Positions 55,538 through 64,000 of a DNA stretch of 64,000 nucleotides are shown one piece after another. Location: assembly GCF_015864575.1 (NCBI RefSeq), contig NZ_JADYWW010000001.1:248001-312000 (forward strand). The letters run 5' to 3'. Under the pieces are notes generated by a model that was not told the DNA's origin, ran no database searches, and was given only the letters and a program-made list of their open reading frames with translations. The position numbers and the translations under genes are program-made. Numbering within the stretch: position 1 is the first letter of the stretch; every line of letters starts with the position of its first letter. The stretch is from Salinibacterium sp. SWN248. GTDB taxonomy: Bacteria > Actinomycetota > Actinomycetes > Actinomycetales > Microbacteriaceae.

Positions 55538-56836
55538 GTGTCCGAAATTACCCTGTCGCCCGAGCAAGCAGCCGTTTTTGCTGCCATCGAGACGACGCGG
55601 GAGAACCTCTTCGTCACGGGGCGAGCCGGCACCGGTAAATCCACTCTGCTCAACCACCTCGCGCACAACACGTCGAAGCAGATTGTGATCTGTGCTCCGA
55701 CCGGTGTTGCGGCGCTTAATGTGGGCGGACAGACCATCCATTCGCTGTTCCGACTGCCTATCGGGGTAATCGCCGACCACGAGCTCGAACAGACTGATCA
55801 ACTCCGCAAGCTGCTCAACACCATCGAAACCCTCGTGATTGATGAGGTGTCGATGGTCAACGCCGACCTTCTCGATGCGATCGACCGCAGCCTGCGCCAG
55901 GCTCGTCAGCGCAAGAAGGAGCCCTTCGGCGGGGTGCAGGTGGTGTTGTTCGGTGATCCGTATCAACTGGCCCCGGTTCCGGGCGACCCGGATGAGCGGG
56001 CCTACTTCGAAGACCGCTACGAGTCGATTTGGTTCTTCGACGCTCTCGTGTGGCAACAGACCGACCTGACGATTTACGAACTCACGAGCATCCATCGCCA
56101 GCATGAGGATGAGTTCAAATACATGCTCAATGCTGTGCGCCACAACGGCGTCACCGCTGAAATCGCAGGCCGCCTCAACGCGGTGGGCGCGCGCCCCGCA
56201 CCCAACGACGGCACGATTACCCTTGCGACCACGAACAGCACCGTCACGCGCATCAACGCGACAGCGCTCGCGCGACTCCCCGGTCGGGTACTGACAGCGA
56301 AGGCCGAGATTTCGGGAGAGTTCGGCGGTCGCGCCTACCCCGCCGATGAATCCCTTGAGCTCAAGGTGGGCGCGCAAGTGATGTTCTTGCGCAACGACAC
56401 TCAAGAGGGTGGAACGCAACGCTGGGTCAATGGCAGCGTCGGCACTGTCGTTAAGATCGCTGACACCGTTTGGGTCGAGATCGACGGGCGCGATTACGAA
56501 GTGAAGCCCGTCGCCTGGGAGAAGTTCAAATACTCCTACTCGGCGCGCACGAAAGCGCTTCGCAAAGATGTCGTTGCCGAGTTCACGCAGTTTCCGCTGC
56601 GGCTCGCCTGGGCGGTCACGATTCACAAATCACAGGGCAAGACCTACGACAGCGCGATAGTGGATCTCGGGCCACGCTCCTTCGCTCCCGGCCAGACCTA
56701 TGTTGCCCTCAGCCGCATCAGCAGGCTGGAAGGGCTGTACCTGACTCGGCCGCTTCGCCCGAGCGACATCATCGTCGACGAGAACGTCGTGCGGTTCATG
56801 TCCCGGGCCCAGCCCATCCCGGCTATTCAGGCCTGA
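55538..56836 (+). CDS. Pif1/RecD-like superfamily 1 DNA helicase
   Basis: 432 residues from GTG 55538. Walker A GRAGTGKST (28-36), motif Ia APTGVAALNVGG, motif II VIDEVSM near 105 and motif III FGDPYQLAPV near 143, then the SF1B motif VI region with TIHKSQGKTYD and YVALSRIS near the end. It has no N-terminal Pif1-like domain of eukaryotes. Related bacterial helicases unwind G-quadruplexes or R-loops. No partner gene is adjacent, so the role is unknown. Confidence 0.85.
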   Translation: MSEITLSPEQAAVFAAIETTRENLFVTGRAGTGKSTLLNHLAHNTSKQIVICAPTGVAALNVGGQTIHSLFRLPIGVIADHELEQTDQLRKLLNTIETLVIDEVSMVNADLLDAIDRSLRQARQRKKEPFGGVQVVLFGDPYQLAPVPGDPDERAYFEDRYESIWFFDALVWQQTDLTIYELTSIHRQHEDEFKYMLNAVRHNGVTAEIAGRLNAVGARPAPNDGTITLATTNSTVTRINATALARLPGRVLTAKAEISGEFGGRAYPADESLELKVGAQVMFLRNDTQEGGTQRWVNGSVGTVVKIADTVWVEIDGRDYEVKPVAWEKFKYSYSARTKALRKDVVAEFTQFPLRLAWAVTIHKSQGKTYDSAIVDLGPRSFAPGQTYVALSRISRLEGLYLTRPLRPSDIIVDENVVRFMSRAQPIPAIQA

Positions 56837-56865
56837 CTCCCCCGGGCTCGCGTGAGCTGCTTGAG

Positions 56866-57762
56866 CTACTTCACGCTGCCGGCCGTGATGCCTTCGACGA
56901 TCTGCTTGTTGAAGACGATATAGATCACGATCATCGGCAGCGTCACGATCGAGAGCGCTGAGAACAGCAAGCCGTAGTCGGTTACATACCGGCTCGAGAA
57001 TGCAAGCAATCCGGTCGGGATTGTCTTGAGCGCATCATCCTGAATGTAGAGCAGGGCGAGCAAGAATTCGTTCCAGCTCGAGAGCGCGGAGAAGATTGCG
57101 ACGGTCGCGAGCCCGGGGCGCAGCAGGGGCAGCGCGATCGAGCCGAAGATGCGAAGGTCGCTTGCGCCATCGATGCGGGCGGCCTCGAAGAGTTCGTCGG
57201 GCACGGCGTCCAGATAGACCTTGAGCAGGTAGACCGCGAGCGGCAGGCCCATCGCGGTATACGGAATGATCAAGGCCCAACGGGTGTCGGTGATGGCCAG
57301 CTGAGTGAACATCGTGGACTGCGCGATGAAGTACGACTGCAGCGGAAGCAGCAAGCCGAGCGCCAGTAACCCCATAAACAGGTTACGGCCGCGGAAGCGA
57401 TAACGACTGAAGGAAAAAGCTGCGGCAGCGCCCAGCAGAAGGATGGCGAGCACCGAAGCTCCGGTGACGATCACGCTGTTGAGCGCGTATTGCCCGATGT
57501 GGCCAACCTCGAACGCTTCGACCCAGCGGCCGAAGTCGATCTCGGTCGGGAGGGCGAAGGGCGTCGCAAAGATAGCGGAGTTCGATTTGAAGCTGGAGAA
57601 CACCATCCAGAGCATCGGAAAGAAGAACACGACAGCGATGACGATGAGCGCTGCGGTGAAGAGCACGTCGGCGATCCGAAGGGGAGCGCGCCAGCCAGCG
57701 TGATGCTTCGCGGTGTGCGTGCGGGCTAATCCGGATGACTTCTTGCGAGAGTCGATACTCAT
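56866..57762 (-). CDS. Carbohydrate ABC transporter permease 2
   Basis: 298 residues, MalG-like, with six predicted transmembrane helices (the first at about residues 30-52). The EAA loop reads EAARIDGASDLRIFGSIALPLL near 180, where the importer ATPase docks. The N-terminus has 25 basic cytoplasmic residues. The upstream permease overlaps by four bases (ATGA). No ATP-binding gene is in the operon; a shared MsiK-like ATPase elsewhere is usual in actinobacteria. Confidence 0.92.
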   Translation of the reverse strand: MSIDSRKKSSGLARTHTAKHHAGWRAPLRIADVLFTAALIVIAVVFFFPMLWMVFSSFKSNSAIFATPFALPTEIDFGRWVEAFEVGHIGQYALNSVIVTGASVLAILLLGAAAAFSFSRYRFRGRNLFMGLLALGLLLPLQSYFIAQSTMFTQLAITDTRWALIIPYTAMGLPLAVYLLKVYLDAVPDELFEAARIDGASDLRIFGSIALPLLRPGLATVAIFSALSSWNEFLLALLYIQDDALKTIPTGLLAFSSRYVTDYGLLFSALSIVTLPMIVIYIVFNKQIVEGITAGSVK

Positions 57763-58640
57763 GAGCGCACCTCCTCAGGCTTCTCGCGGTTGACTCTCGT
57801 GAAGATCAGGCCAAGCCCCACAACGACGACGGTGAGCACGACAGCCATGGCTGATCCGTAACCAACATTCTGGAAAGTGAATACAGACTTCACGAGATAG
57901 GTGGTGGGGATCTCGGTGGCACCGTACGGCCCACCGTTCGTCATGACGTAGAAGAGATCAAAGCCTTGGAAACCGCCTGTAATGCACAGCAACAGCGCGA
58001 CCGTGATCGCATTGCGGATCATCGGGACCTTGATGCTGCGGAATAGTTGCCATTCGCCAGCGCCGTCTAGGCGAGCGGCCTCAATGACCTCGGTGGGCAC
58101 CTGATTGAACGCAGCGTAAAAGATAGTCATGTAGAAACCGGCATATACCCAACCGGAGACGACACTCACGGCGATCAACGCAGTGGAGGTGTCACCAAGC
58201 CACACCCGCTGGAGGTCCTCAAGACCCAAGGATTGTAGGGCGGCATTGAGCAGACCGAAGTCGTTGTTGTAGACGAACGCCCACAGGACTGCCACGACGA
58301 CCATGGGGAGCATCACGGGGGTGAAGATCGCGACGCGGAACCAGAGAGAACCGCGGCGGCGCACGCTGACGAGCCCGGCGAGCACCAAACCGACAACAAC
58401 CTCAAGCACGATCGTGATCGCGATGTAGATGAGCACGTGCACAAAGGAATCACGGAACAAGACGTCTTGCGCAGCCTTGACGTAGTTGTCGATGCCGACA
58501 AAAACCATGGCGCCATAGCCGTTCCACTCCGTGAAACTGTAGGCAAACGTCATGATGACGGGGAACAACACGGCGAAGCCGAAGACGCCCATTGCGGGCA
58601 CCAAGAACAGGTACGGGGTTACCGTGCGGTTCGGCTTCAT
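57759..58640 (-). CDS. Carbohydrate ABC transporter permease 1
   Basis: 293 residues, MalF/UgpA-like, with six transmembrane helices. EAA loop EAARLDGAGEWQLFRSIKVPMI near residue 190. AAGGAACC lies before the ATG. It overlaps permease 2 by four bases and is separated from the binding-protein gene by a strong hairpin. Confidence 0.92.
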   Translation of the reverse strand: MKPNRTVTPYLFLVPAMGVFGFAVLFPVIMTFAYSFTEWNGYGAMVFVGIDNYVKAAQDVLFRDSFVHVLIYIAITIVLEVVVGLVLAGLVSVRRRGSLWFRVAIFTPVMLPMVVVAVLWAFVYNNDFGLLNAALQSLGLEDLQRVWLGDTSTALIAVSVVSGWVYAGFYMTIFYAAFNQVPTEVIEAARLDGAGEWQLFRSIKVPMIRNAITVALLLCITGGFQGFDLFYVMTNGGPYGATEIPTTYLVKSVFTFQNVGYGSAMAVVLTVVVVGLGLIFTRVNREKPEEVRS

Positions 58641-58660
58641 ACGGTGGTTCCTTCGAGGGA

Positions 58661-58699
58661 GTGCTGGTCGTCCACCTTCGGGTGATGGACGACCAGCAC
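58661..58699 (-). terminator. Intra-operon hairpin between sugar-binding protein and permease genes
   Basis: Perfect 14-base stem GTGCTGGTCGTCCA / TGGACGACCAGCAC with an 11-base loop, in the gap after the binding-protein stop. No U-tract. Likely protects or partly terminates the upstream mRNA, giving excess binding protein. Confidence 0.75.
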
Positions 58700-58725
58700 G
58701 GTTGGCTAACTAATAGGGGAGATGG

Positions 58726-59994
58726 TTAGCCAAGCTTTTGATCGATACCGGCAGCGGCATCCGCGGGGGACTTCTGACCGCCCAGAACCTCTGCCAGTGC
58801 GGCGTAGAGAGCGTTCGCGGTCTCGAGGTCATAGCCGTTGTCGGGCGGCAGCACGATCGCCGGAGCGGTCTCGAGCAGAGCCGTGAGTGACGCGGTGCGC
58901 GAATCAATGTCTTCGCCCGACGCAGCCGACAGGGTCATCGGAGTGAGCTCGGCACCAATGAACTGTTGAACGTTCTCGTCGTTGTTGAGCAGGGCCAAGA
59001 ACTCGGCGGCCTCATCCTGTTTGGTGCTCTTGGCGTTGACGACGTACCCGGTGACAACACCGATGACGCTCTCCTGGTTGCCTTCACCCGGCATGGCTGG
59101 CAGGTTCACGTAGTCGAAGTTGAGGTCGGGTGCCTCATCGATCGCCCAGCTCACGAGCCACGAACCAATCGCGTGCATGGCGGCCTTGCCCTGGAAGAAG
59201 AGCTGAGCACCCTCGTTGTCATCAACCGCGTTGACGCTTTCGTTGACGCAGTTGTGGTCAGCGAGCTCTTCGACGTAACCGAAGGCTTCGATCCACTCGG
59301 GAGTGTTGAAGTCGGCGTCGCCCGAGAGCGCTGCGCTGTAGGCCTCTTCTCCGACAACACGCGAGGTCAGGTGGGCGAGCCAGTTGCCAGCAGCCCACAG
59401 GTCCTTGTTGCCGGAGGCGATCGGGATGATTCCCTCGGCGTCGAGCGCGTCGCAGGTGGCGAGCAGTTCATCCCACGTCGTGGGAGGCGTGAGCCCGGCA
59501 TCCGCGAAAATATCTTCGTTGAACCAGAGCACGTTGGTGACGTCAGCGGAATGAGGCACCATCACCACGGCACCATCGACGGTGAGCGAGGTGAAGACTT
59601 CGTCATCGAAGAGACCAGCAATGGGGCCGGATGTCACGGCTTCCGTGAGGTCGGCAGCAAACCCATCAGCGGCACGCTGTTCCAGTCGCGCTCCCGCCCA
59701 TTCAAAGTAGATGTCTGGAGCGTTGCGGCCGTTGAGCAGGTTGGGGAGCCCGATGGTTTGGTACAGATCGTCGTCTTGGTAGTTCATCTCGACGGTGACG
59801 TCGGGGTTGGCGGCTTCGTACTGTGCCGCTACGTCATCCCAGACGCGGATCTGAGCTTCTCCGGGAGAACCCATGGCAATGCGGAGCACGTTGTCGTCGG
59901 AGCTTCCGCCGTCGGCTGAACAACCGGCAAGGATCAGTGCTGTGGCGCTGAGGGCAGCGACAGCAGCGAGAGACTTCTTTCTCGTGACGGGCAT
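58726..59994 (-). CDS. Amino-sugar ABC transporter substrate-binding lipoprotein
   Basis: 422 residues from ATG 59994 (AAGGA six bases before it; a start two codons upstream is possible). Lipoprotein signal with LILAGCS. Family 1 (MalE-like) extracellular solute-binding fold, with MGSPGEAQIRVWDDVAAQYEAANPD near residue 40 (shown in part) and many aromatic ligand residues. It captures the sugar for the two permeases. By gene context the ligand should contain N-acetylglucosamine, which is an inference. The start overlaps the GH84 stop. Confidence 0.88.
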   Translation of the reverse strand: MPVTRKKSLAAVAALSATALILAGCSADGGSSDDNVLRIAMGSPGEAQIRVWDDVAAQYEAANPDVTVEMNYQDDDLYQTIGLPNLLNGRNAPDIYFEWAGARLEQRAADGFAADLTEAVTSGPIAGLFDDEVFTSLTVDGAVVMVPHSADVTNVLWFNEDIFADAGLTPPTTWDELLATCDALDAEGIIPIASGNKDLWAAGNWLAHLTSRVVGEEAYSAALSGDADFNTPEWIEAFGYVEELADHNCVNESVNAVDDNEGAQLFFQGKAAMHAIGSWLVSWAIDEAPDLNFDYVNLPAMPGEGNQESVIGVVTGYVVNAKSTKQDEAAEFLALLNNDENVQQFIGAELTPMTLSAASGEDIDSRTASLTALLETAPAIVLPPDNGYDLETANALYAALAEVLGGQKSPADAAAGIDQKLG

Positions 59995-59996
59995 GA

Positions 59997-61409
59997 TCAT
60001 TCCTTTGCTGTAGGTGATGCAGTGTCGGGCGATGCAGTGCGGGGTGATGCAGGTGTTGCGGGTGGTGAGCCCCCGGCAGAAACGAGTTCTGCCAAAGTCA
60101 TATCGAGCAGGTCGCCGAACACGCGACGGTGGGCTGCGCGAAGGGTATCGAGATAGGGGAGAAGCCGGTTGGGGCCAGCGGTGGCGAGGCGACCGGCGGC
60201 GGCGAGCTCTGCGATCTCCACGAGCGCACGCGCGCCCACTCGGAACGATTCAAGCCACGGCCGCACTTCCGCAATGAGTTGCGGGTTTGCCACGGGGCCG
60301 TCGAGCAACCGGTTTGCGGCACCGAGCATGGTGTGGGCAACCACGAGCAGGTCGGCGGCAGCAGTCGCGGCATCACCGTACTCCGACTCAAAAGTGAAGC
60401 GTTCGAGGGCCTCGCCCAGTACCGGCGCGTCGTCGGCCGAGAGGCATGAGGAACGAACCGTGTCAGCAAACAGGCTGAAGTCGTCGAGGTTGTCTGGACC
60501 AACGACATCCAGCAGTGCTTGCTTCCAACTGGTCTCTGGATCGTAGTTTTCGGGGTCGCGCAGGTAGTCGGCGACGGTGGCGAAGGGAATCTTGGATGAT
60601 TCGAAGAGTTCCATGCCGTTGGCAATGATGCCCGTGGAGAAGCGGTGCAAGTGCGGATCGCGACCTTGGTAGGGGCCGATGTGGAGCTCGTGGGCCATCG
60701 CCACATCGTTCACCGGGTAGTTATCCCAGTAGGTAGCGGGGCGGCCGGTTGCCCGGGCGAAGACGGCAGCGTCGGCAAGGTCGAGGGTAGCGGAGCAAAT
60801 GGCGCGGCCGGTCCAGAAGAGGTCGATGCGCGGATCAATGCCGCGCCCGAGGCGGGTGATGTAGTCCTCGTCGCCGTAGCCCCAATACTGCGTGGGGCAC
60901 ACCGTGAGGCGGGTGTCGGCGTCGAACTGCGAAAAGACATTCCCGATGAGCGATCGGTGGGCGGTAACGAGATCGGGGAATGCTGCCACGTCGGACGGAT
61001 GCTGCAGCCGGACCGGGATGTCATCCAGAAGCAGTCCAAAGCTGGTGACGCCCAATTCGCGCACGGCGCTGAACTTGGCGAGCAGCATCTCGATGTCGTC
61101 GCTGCTTGAGTACTTCATGGTGAGCCCGGGGGAGAGGCAATACATGAAGGTCATGTCGTTGTCGTCACAGCGCGTGATGAGTTCGGCCAGGCGCGCGAGC
61201 TCGGCGCCAGCGTAGGGGGTGCGCCATTCGTGACGAACGAGCGGGTCATCTTTGGGCGAGTACACAAAGGTGTTCATGCCGCGGTTGCTGAGGAAGCCGA
61301 TGAGGTCGAGGCGTTGTTCGTGGCTCCAGGGCGCGCCGTAGAACCCCTCGATGACGCCGCGAATGGCGAAAGCTGAGGAGTCGAAGCTGGCTCGGGAGTG
61401 TGGCGTCAT
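59997..61409 (-). CDS. GH84 beta-N-acetylglucosaminidase (O-GlcNAcase-like), cytoplasmic
   Basis: Family 84 glycoside hydrolase, 470 residues. The GVIEGFYGAPW motif (residues 18-28), YSPKDDP (50-56) and the catalytic aspartate pair Asp129-Asp130 in LLLDDIP match O-GlcNAcase and clostridial NagJ, which use substrate-assisted catalysis. No signal peptide is present, so the enzyme should act on imported glycans or glycopeptides in the cytoplasm. The C-terminal part is helical, with a Pro/Ser/Thr-rich tail. Overlaps the SIS gene and the binding-protein gene by 4 bases each. Confidence 0.9.
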   Translation of the reverse strand: MTPHSRASFDSSAFAIRGVIEGFYGAPWSHEQRLDLIGFLSNRGMNTFVYSPKDDPLVRHEWRTPYAGAELARLAELITRCDDNDMTFMYCLSPGLTMKYSSSDDIEMLLAKFSAVRELGVTSFGLLLDDIPVRLQHPSDVAAFPDLVTAHRSLIGNVFSQFDADTRLTVCPTQYWGYGDEDYITRLGRGIDPRIDLFWTGRAICSATLDLADAAVFARATGRPATYWDNYPVNDVAMAHELHIGPYQGRDPHLHRFSTGIIANGMELFESSKIPFATVADYLRDPENYDPETSWKQALLDVVGPDNLDDFSLFADTVRSSCLSADDAPVLGEALERFTFESEYGDAATAAADLLVVAHTMLGAANRLLDGPVANPQLIAEVRPWLESFRVGARALVEIAELAAAGRLATAGPNRLLPYLDTLRAAHRRVFGDLLDMTLAELVSAGGSPPATPASPRTASPDTASPTAKE

Positions 61410-62164
61410 GGTGTGGTTATCGGGGTGGTGAATTTGAGGTTGCTGGCATCGCCGCTGGTGGTGTTGCTGCTCTCGTAAATATCGGGAGTGACTCCGGCAT
61501 CAACAGAGAGCTGGATAGCTTCAGCCATGACGGCATTGAGAATGGCCGCTCCCACCACAGTAGAGGTGGCAGACACTCGGCTGCTCAACCCGGCGATGTC
61601 AACGGCCGCGTCGCCGACGGCGCCACCGTTATCGATCACGACGGTGGCGAGTTCGTGCAGTCGCGGCATCGTTGTCGCTCGGGCCTCGGGGGAGGTGGCG
61701 TGCGTCAGGCTTGTGAGGGCAATGACGGGGGTGCCATTGGCCATCACCTGCTGCACGAGTTCAGACGTGACGGCGTTGCTGCCGGAGTTTGATGCCACGA
61801 TCAGCACGTCATTCGAGGCGATGGGGTGATCGCGCAGCAGTGCCGAGGCGAGCCCGGGCAGTCGTTCGAGGGAGGTGCTGAGCGGGGCACTCGTGTGCAA
61901 CATGAGGCCTTCGAAGAGCAGCGGCTGAACGTTGACGAGGCCGCCGGCGCGGTAGTAGAGCTCTTCAGCGAGCATGTGGGAGTGCCCGGTGCCAAAGATG
62001 TGAACCGTGCGGTGGTTGATAAGCACGTCGGCAACGAGGCGGGATGCCGCCATAATGTTGGGAGCTTCATCAGTGGTCAGTCGCTCGATGAGGTGCGTCG
62101 CGCGCGCCAAGTAGCGCGCAGCGGGTGACTGCACATCGAGAGTCGAGGGGCTCGTGAGAGTCAT
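61406..62164 (-). CDS. SIS-domain sugar-phosphate protein (UPF0309-like)
   Basis: 252 residues from ATG 62164, which overlaps the kinase stop and has AAGGA upstream. One SIS domain: IFGTGHSHMLAEELYYRAGG near residues 60-80 and VLIVASNSGSN near 125, the phospho-sugar-binding signature. Proteins of this kind bind or isomerise phosphorylated amino sugars. Next to a BadF-type kinase and a GlcNAc hydrolase, it may handle GlcNAc 6-phosphate or a related ester, but it is not a recognisable NagB or MurQ. Confidence 0.8.
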   Translation of the reverse strand: MTLTSPSTLDVQSPAARYLARATHLIERLTTDEAPNIMAASRLVADVLINHRTVHIFGTGHSHMLAEELYYRAGGLVNVQPLLFEGLMLHTSAPLSTSLERLPGLASALLRDHPIASNDVLIVASNSGSNAVTSELVQQVMANGTPVIALTSLTHATSPEARATTMPRLHELATVVIDNGGAVGDAAVDIAGLSSRVSATSTVVGAAILNAVMAEAIQLSVDAGVTPDIYESSNTTSGDASNLKFTTPITTP

Positions 62165-63084
62165 GCGGGTGTTCCTTTTTTCCACACGTGGATGAGATCG
62201 CGATAGAGATTGTCGGTGTCGCCAGTGCCCAGCAGCAGCGCACCTTCGAGAGCGGACGCATCCGCCGGGCGGAATGACATGCCTTCACTGGCGAGATGTT
62301 CTACAAGGCGGGCGAAGAGGAGAGTGTTCGGTCCCAACAGTTTGCCGCCAAGAGCCAGCGGAGCATCGTCGCCCACCCACCGAACTCCGACACGAGCGGT
62401 AAGGAAGAGCTCGTAAGCCGCTTCGATCACAATGGCGTCGGCGGCGGCATCCCCCTCAGCGGCTGAAGCGAGCACGCCACGGGCGAACTGGGCAATGCGG
62501 TTGACCGGGCGGTGGGCGCTATGGAGGCGTGCGGCGATATTCGTGAGGCCATCGAAGTGTTCTGCTGCTCGCGCCGTCAGGGTGGTGCGCGGTCCGCGGC
62601 CGTCGAGTTCCTTGAGCACCGCAGAAATACCGCGACTGCCGATCCAGAACCCGCCACCGGCATCCCCCAGAAGATAGCCATCGCCGTCAACCGCGTGGGA
62701 TTCTCCCGTGGGGCGCAGAGCGAGACAGGCAACGCCAGTGCCGGTGATGAGCGAGACGCCAGATTCGATGGAGAGTGCTCCGGCGTGGGAGGTGACGGTG
62801 TCATCCGCGATCCACACCTCGCTGGCTCCCGTGGTTGCTGCGACAAGTTCTGCGAGACGCGTGGAGGAGGCGGCATCCGCAGGGGACGTAGTGAGACCCA
62901 TCACGACCCGATCAACGGGCTCGAACTTGCCGTGTGCCCAGGCGCTCGCCACTGCGGCCGCAACCGTGCGCATGGTGTCGCCCTCAAGGCGGCTCACCCC
63001 ATCGACTTCAACGGTGCCGGGCTGCGCACTGCTTTTGAGGCGGATTCCGGATTGGCCGCCATCGACAGCGAGAACCCGAAGCAT
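62161..63084 (-). CDS. BadF/BadG-type N-acetylglucosamine kinase-like protein
   Basis: 307 residues from ATG 63084 (the longer frame adds a non-homologous N-terminus). An ASKHA-fold kinase: phosphate 1 motif LAVDGGQSGIRL (residues 4-15), phosphate 2 region LITGTGVACLA near 115, GDAGGGFWIGSRG near 140, and an adenosine-binding segment near the C-terminus. It resembles mammalian GlcNAc kinase and bacterial BadF-family sugar kinases, and should phosphorylate the amino sugar released by GH84. Overlaps gntR-type and SIS genes. Confidence 0.85.
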   Translation of the reverse strand: MLRVLAVDGGQSGIRLKSSAQPGTVEVDGVSRLEGDTMRTVAAAVASAWAHGKFEPVDRVVMGLTTSPADAASSTRLAELVAATTGASEVWIADDTVTSHAGALSIESGVSLITGTGVACLALRPTGESHAVDGDGYLLGDAGGGFWIGSRGISAVLKELDGRGPRTTLTARAAEHFDGLTNIAARLHSAHRPVNRIAQFARGVLASAAEGDAAADAIVIEAAYELFLTARVGVRWVGDDAPLALGGKLLGPNTLLFARLVEHLASEGMSFRPADASALEGALLLGTGDTDNLYRDLIHVWKKGTPA

Positions 63085-63842
63085 TAGCTGTTCCGGGATT
63101 GCTCGGCCGAGAACGCGCCGCCTGAGACCTGAGCTGTGAGCTGGTACTTGTCGCCGCGATAGAAGCAATTGGCGATCATGATGATGTTTCCGCGGGCATC
63201 AGAGTCGACCATCCGGATGCGCAGGCAAGCCTGATTCTCGGAGATCGTGAGAAGCTCGCGCACGCGCTCGTCGGGCAACACAGGCTCGATCGACACATTG
63301 GCGGCACCGGGGGAGATGCGGTAACGGCTGCTGAGGAGTTCGTAGAGGGACCCACCGAGGTCGCTGCCGTTGATGCCGGGAACGAGGGCTTGGGGAATCC
63401 AGACGGTCTCAACTGCCATCGCTTCGCCACTGCCCAAACGCAGGCGCGTGAAGCTGACGACAGGATCACCGGCAGAGATGTGCAATTGAGTGGAGATCGC
63501 GGCATCCGCTGGGGCCACCCGGTAAGCAAGAAGGCGGGCGCCCGGTTCAAGGCCGCGGTCGCGCATATCTTGGGAGAACGAGGTGAGACCGAGCAAGCGC
63601 ACGAAGGGCTGCGGGGTCACGTAGGTGCCGGAACCATGGCGTCGCTCGACGAGGCCTTCGGCGACGAGAGCGTCGACGGCGCGACGAATGGTCATGCGTG
63701 CGACACCCCAGCGGGCACTGAGATCGCGTTCGCTTGGCAGGCTCTTGCCCACCTCTGTCGACGCTACGAGTTCTCGCAAGCGTGCTCTCAGGGTGTGTCT
63801 GGTGGTTTCCTCGACAACGGTCACGCTCTCATTAGAGCCCAT
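63084..63842 (-). CDS. GntR/HutC-family regulator, DasR-like
   Basis: 252 residues. An N-terminal winged helix (LPSERDLSARWGVARMTIRRAVDAL, about 34-60, given in outline as LPSERDLSARWG and MTIRRAVDAL) is followed by a UTRA ligand domain from about residue 80. In the DasR family phosphorylated amino sugars are the effectors. It heads the seven-gene operon. Two DasR-type operators lie in its upstream region, so it probably represses its own operon until GlcNAc phosphate appears. Confidence 0.88.
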   Translation of the reverse strand: MGSNESVTVVEETTRHTLRARLRELVASTEVGKSLPSERDLSARWGVARMTIRRAVDALVAEGLVERRHGSGTYVTPQPFVRLLGLTSFSQDMRDRGLEPGARLLAYRVAPADAAISTQLHISAGDPVVSFTRLRLGSGEAMAVETVWIPQALVPGINGSDLGGSLYELLSSRYRISPGAANVSIEPVLPDERVRELLTISENQACLRIRMVDSDARGNIIMIANCFYRGDKYQLTAQVSGGAFSAEQSRNS

Positions 63843-63861
63843 TTTTGCTACCGCGGTAAAG

Positions 63862-63877
63862 AGTCAATTAGACCACT
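63862..63877. promoter_or_regulatory. Degenerate DasR-type (dre) operator
   Basis: AGTCAATTAGACCACT, 11 of 16 matches to the dre consensus ACTGGTCTAGACCACT, with the right half nearly perfect. It lies 20 bases upstream of the regulator start and so covers the 5' end of its transcript. Confidence 0.6.
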
Positions 63878-63958
63878 CCGGGGTACATTTGTCCGAAATA
63901 TACTTGAAACATACAAGCAAATCAGCGATTATTGCCCGCAAGTTCGGGGTCAACGCTG

Positions 63959-63974
63959 CCTGGTCTAGACCACT
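63959..63974. promoter_or_regulatory. DasR-type (dre) operator, near-perfect
   Basis: CCTGGTCTAGACCACT, 15 of 16 matches to the DasR consensus, including the complete 12-base palindrome TGGTCTAGACCA (63961-63972). It lies 117 bases upstream of the regulator and may serve a divergent gene beyond the window as well. Confidence 0.88.
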
Positions 63975-64000
63975 CCGTTGCCAACGTGAGACCTCGGAAC

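Overview
The window is chromosomal DNA of a high-GC Gram-positive bacterium, most likely an actinobacterium of the family Microbacteriaceae (a Salinibacterium-like organism fits, but the genus is an inference). The evidence is the origin-proximal gene order gyrA-gyrB-dciA-recF-gnd-dnaN-dnaA / rpmH-rnpA-yidD-yidC-jag-rsmG-parA-parB, the actinobacterial block trxA-trxB-murJ-DUF6049 with a divergent tRNA nucleotidyltransferase, DtxR-type and DasR-type operators, and many GTG/TTG starts. There is no sign of phage, insertion sequences, CRISPR, rRNA or tRNA. Almost everything is ordinary core chromosome around the replication origin.

Layout. 1-9.9 kb: the left replication arm, all on the minus strand (gyrA is cut by the window edge). 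8.15-8.48 and 9.9-10.18 kb: the two intergenic segments flanking dnaA, both with DnaA boxes, so oriC lies here. 10.2-15.1 kb: the right arm on the plus strand (ribosome/RNase P, membrane insertion, chromosome segregation). Six parS or parS-like palindromes lie between 12.5 and 18.8 kb. Three of them sit in a 935-base non-coding stretch (15.08-16.01 kb) that also carries two hexanucleotide arrays of exactly nine units each. 16-25.9 kb: cell-wall and thioredoxin genes. 25.9-29.6 kb: rpsF-ssb-rpsR-rplI behind a structured leader, then dnaB behind a cluster of DnaA boxes. 30.7-34.7 kb: a DtxR-controlled siderophore importer. 34.9-39.1 kb: purB, a tyrosine phosphatase, and a two-gene WXG-like/lipase cassette. 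39.2-43.8 kb: an aminotransferase and a branched-chain-type 2-oxoacid dehydrogenase (E1 alpha, E1 beta, E2). 45-50.8 kb: alditol oxidase, a zinc importer with its Zur repressor, three cysteine-poor ribosomal proteins and HU. 50.9-56.8 kb: a CopD/CtaG copper protein, thrC, a membrane-anchored unknown protein and a Pif1-like helicase. 56.9-64 kb: a seven-gene amino-sugar operon (GntR, BadF-type kinase, SIS protein, GH84 glycosidase, ABC importer), headed by two DasR-type operators.

How the genes work together. The first 30 kb holds initiation (DnaA, DnaN, DciA, DnaB, SSB), topology (gyrase, HU further on) and segregation (ParA, ParB, parS) functions. The later part is made of nutrient modules (iron, zinc, amino sugars, branched-chain 2-oxoacids), three of them with a recognisable operator. 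Several start sites given here are shorter than the longest open frame, because the ribosome binding site, signal peptide or family N-terminus favours the internal start.
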